A stretch of DNA of 17,913 bases from CBFDBF01 sp050295355 (GTDB taxonomy: Bacteria > Pseudomonadota > Gammaproteobacteria > Chromatiales > Chromatiaceae), in NCBI GenBank assembly GCA_050295355.1, contig JBNKPL010000045.1, positions 1 through 17,913 on the forward strand. The letters run 5' to 3'. Shown here one piece after another: positions 17,061 through 17,913 of this stretch. The notes beneath the pieces were generated by a model. That model had not been told where the DNA came from, ran no database searches, and saw nothing but the letters and a program-made list of their open reading frames with translations. The position numbers were made by a program, and so were the translations under genes. Every line of letters starts with the position of its first letter. Position 1 is the first letter of the stretch.

Positions 17061-17543
17061 ATGGCGAAGAAAGCGACGAAAAAACCGGGCAGCGGCAGCT
17101 CCACCATCGCCCTGAACAAAAAGGCGAAGCACGAGTACTTCATTGAGGAGCGCTACGAGTCGGGCATCTCTCTCGAAGGCTGGGAGGTAAAGAGCCTGCG
17201 CGCCGGACGGCTACAGATCAGTGAGAGCTATGTAACCATCAAGGAGGGCGAGGCCTTCCTGTTCGGCGCGCTCATCACCCCCCTGCCCACCGCCTCCACC
17301 CACATCCAGCCCGATCCCATCCGCACCCGCAAACTGCTGCTCCACCGCCGGGAACTGGACAAGCTGATCGGCATGGTGGAACGCAAGGGCTACACCCTGG
17401 TGCCACTGGCCATGTACTGGAAAAAGGGCATGGCCAAGCTGGAGATCGGCCTGGCCAAGGGCAAGAAACAGCACGACAAACGGGCCACCGAAAAGGACCG
17501 CGACTGGCAGCGGGACAAGGAACGCATATTTAAACGGCATTGA
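17061..17543 (+). CDS. smpB: SsrA-binding protein SmpB
   Basis: SmpB binds tmRNA, mimics the missing anticodon arm and guides it into stalled ribosomes for trans-translation. The 160-residue product from the second ATG (MAKKATKK) has the core IALNKKAKHEYFIEE, GWEVKSLRAGR and SYVTIKEGEAFLFGALI. Its basic C-terminal tail (DRDWQRDKERIFKRH) inserts into the mRNA channel. An ATG at 17052 would add only MRA; 17061 gives the same length as E. coli SmpB. No clear Shine-Dalgarno is visible. ssrA follows on the same strand, which places the protein next to its RNA partner. Confidence 0.96.
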   Translation: MAKKATKKPGSGSSTIALNKKAKHEYFIEERYESGISLEGWEVKSLRAGRLQISESYVTIKEGEAFLFGALITPLPTASTHIQPDPIRTRKLLLHRRELDKLIGMVERKGYTLVPLAMYWKKGMAKLEIGLAKGKKQHDKRATEKDRDWQRDKERIFKRH

Positions 17544-17582
17544 TGGCCAGGGGTCGGGGTCGATCCATCTATTCCGAACCCA

Positions 17583-17611
17583 ATGACACGGAACCCCCGT
17601 GTACCTATAAT
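17583..17611 (+). promoter_or_regulatory. Sigma-70 promoter upstream of ssrA
   Basis: ATGACA (17583-17588), exactly 17 bases, then a perfect TATAAT (17606-17611). Initiation near 17618 would give a leader of about 130 bases before the mature tmRNA 5' end, to be removed by RNase P. A small inverted repeat (acacgg/ccgtgt, 17586-17602) lies across the -35 box and the spacer. Confidence 0.65.
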
Positions 17612-17746
17612 GTCCAATCTAAAGTAGAGTGAGCTGAAACCACTTTGTCCAGTGGGCGAAGGAAGTTCAGCGAACGCACGGCCAGGGAGGGACGGGTGGG
17701 AAGGAACCACCAGGGATGGCCAACATCCTCAATGTGATGTTTATCC
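17612..17746 (+). other. Unexplained stretch between the ssrA promoter and tmRNA
   Basis: About 135 bases with no recognised gene. The left edge (tgtccaatctaaagtagag, from 17611) resembles the TG-starting tips of some insertion sequences, and the minus strand stays open through it, but I cannot name a family. It also contains a small hairpin (ccact/agtgg, 17640-17655). It may simply be pre-tmRNA leader. Confidence 0.3.
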
Positions 17747-17913
17747 GGGGGCGACATTGGCTTCGACGTGGGTAGCAAAACCTGAGGTGCATGCCGAGGA
17801 TGCAGATCTCCTCGTAAATCCATCTGCAAAATGATAGTTGCCAACGACGACAACTACGCTCTCGCCGCTTAATACCCGGTAGGGAGCCGTCTGACTGAAG
17901 CCGTGCTTGTGCG
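17747..17913 (+). ncRNA. ssrA: Transfer-messenger RNA (tmRNA), 5' part
   Basis: tmRNA rescues ribosomes on broken messages and adds a degradation tag. The 5' end begins GGGGGCGAC followed by GGCTTCGACG, the tRNA-like acceptor/D-arm start. GGTGCATGCCGAGG and CTCGTAAAT of helix 2 and pseudoknot 1 follow. The tag frame at 17840-17872 reads GCC AAC GAC GAC AAC TAC GCT CTC GCC GCT TAA, encoding ANDDNYALAA. E. coli has Glu at the fourth position. The window ends within the downstream pseudoknots, so the 3' tRNA half is missing; the 5' end may be off by a base or two. Confidence 0.96.

Overview
The window is chromosomal DNA, rich in G and C, from a gammaproteobacterium. The best guess is a Chromatiales-like or sulfur-oxidiser relative, but the species cannot be read from the sequence. 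Three blocks support the class: hrcA-grpE-dnaK-dnaJ-dapB; recN-fur-bamE-rnfH-ratA-smpB-ssrA; and lapA-lapB-pyrF. The tmRNA tag (ANDDNYALAA) differs from the Escherichia coli tag at one residue. Having both HrcA and a clear sigma-32 promoter fits gammaproteobacteria outside the enterics.

Layout. 1-1571 (minus strand): lapA, lapB and the start of pyrF, with tight or overlapping joins and a sigma-70-like promoter ahead of lapA. 1691-1872: a 178-bp non-coding element with terminal inverted repeats, flanked by TA within CTAG, sitting exactly at the stop codon of the next gene. 1870-3009 (minus): a stand-alone fliK-like flagellar hook-length gene with a sigma-54-type promoter. 3387-4799 (plus): an unrecognised exported protein with 18 cysteines. 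4887-10788 (minus): the heat-shock cluster hrcA, grpE, dnaK, dnaJ, then dapB. hrcA has a sigma-70-type promoter followed by a CIRCE-like inverted repeat, and dnaK has its own near-perfect sigma-32 promoter. 11015-13572 (plus): nadK, divergent from hrcA, then recN, which is split by a frameshift at about 12650. 13582-13998 (minus): fur. 14086-14661 (plus): bamE, closed by a strong hairpin. 14735-16875 (minus): a sodium:neurotransmitter-family symporter, ratA and rnfH as an apparent operon. 17061-17543 (plus): smpB. 17747 to the window end: the 5' part of ssrA (tmRNA), behind an unexplained 135-base stretch.

How they work together. GrpE, DnaK and DnaJ form the Hsp70 folding machine. HrcA is the likely repressor of its own operon, and sigma-32 probably gives dnaK extra heat-shock transcription. 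LapA and LapB act at the inner membrane to control lipopolysaccharide synthesis, and BamE belongs to the outer-membrane protein assembly complex. SmpB and tmRNA rescue stalled ribosomes, and RatA is a ribosome-associated START-domain protein. NadK supplies NADP, which DapB may use (as NADPH) in lysine and diaminopimelate synthesis. Most of the window is ordinary housekeeping DNA. The points worth attention are the TA-flanked element in the fliK stop codon, the cysteine-rich secreted protein, the CIRCE-like site, the recN frameshift, a duplicated tail motif in BamE and the DNA just before ssrA.
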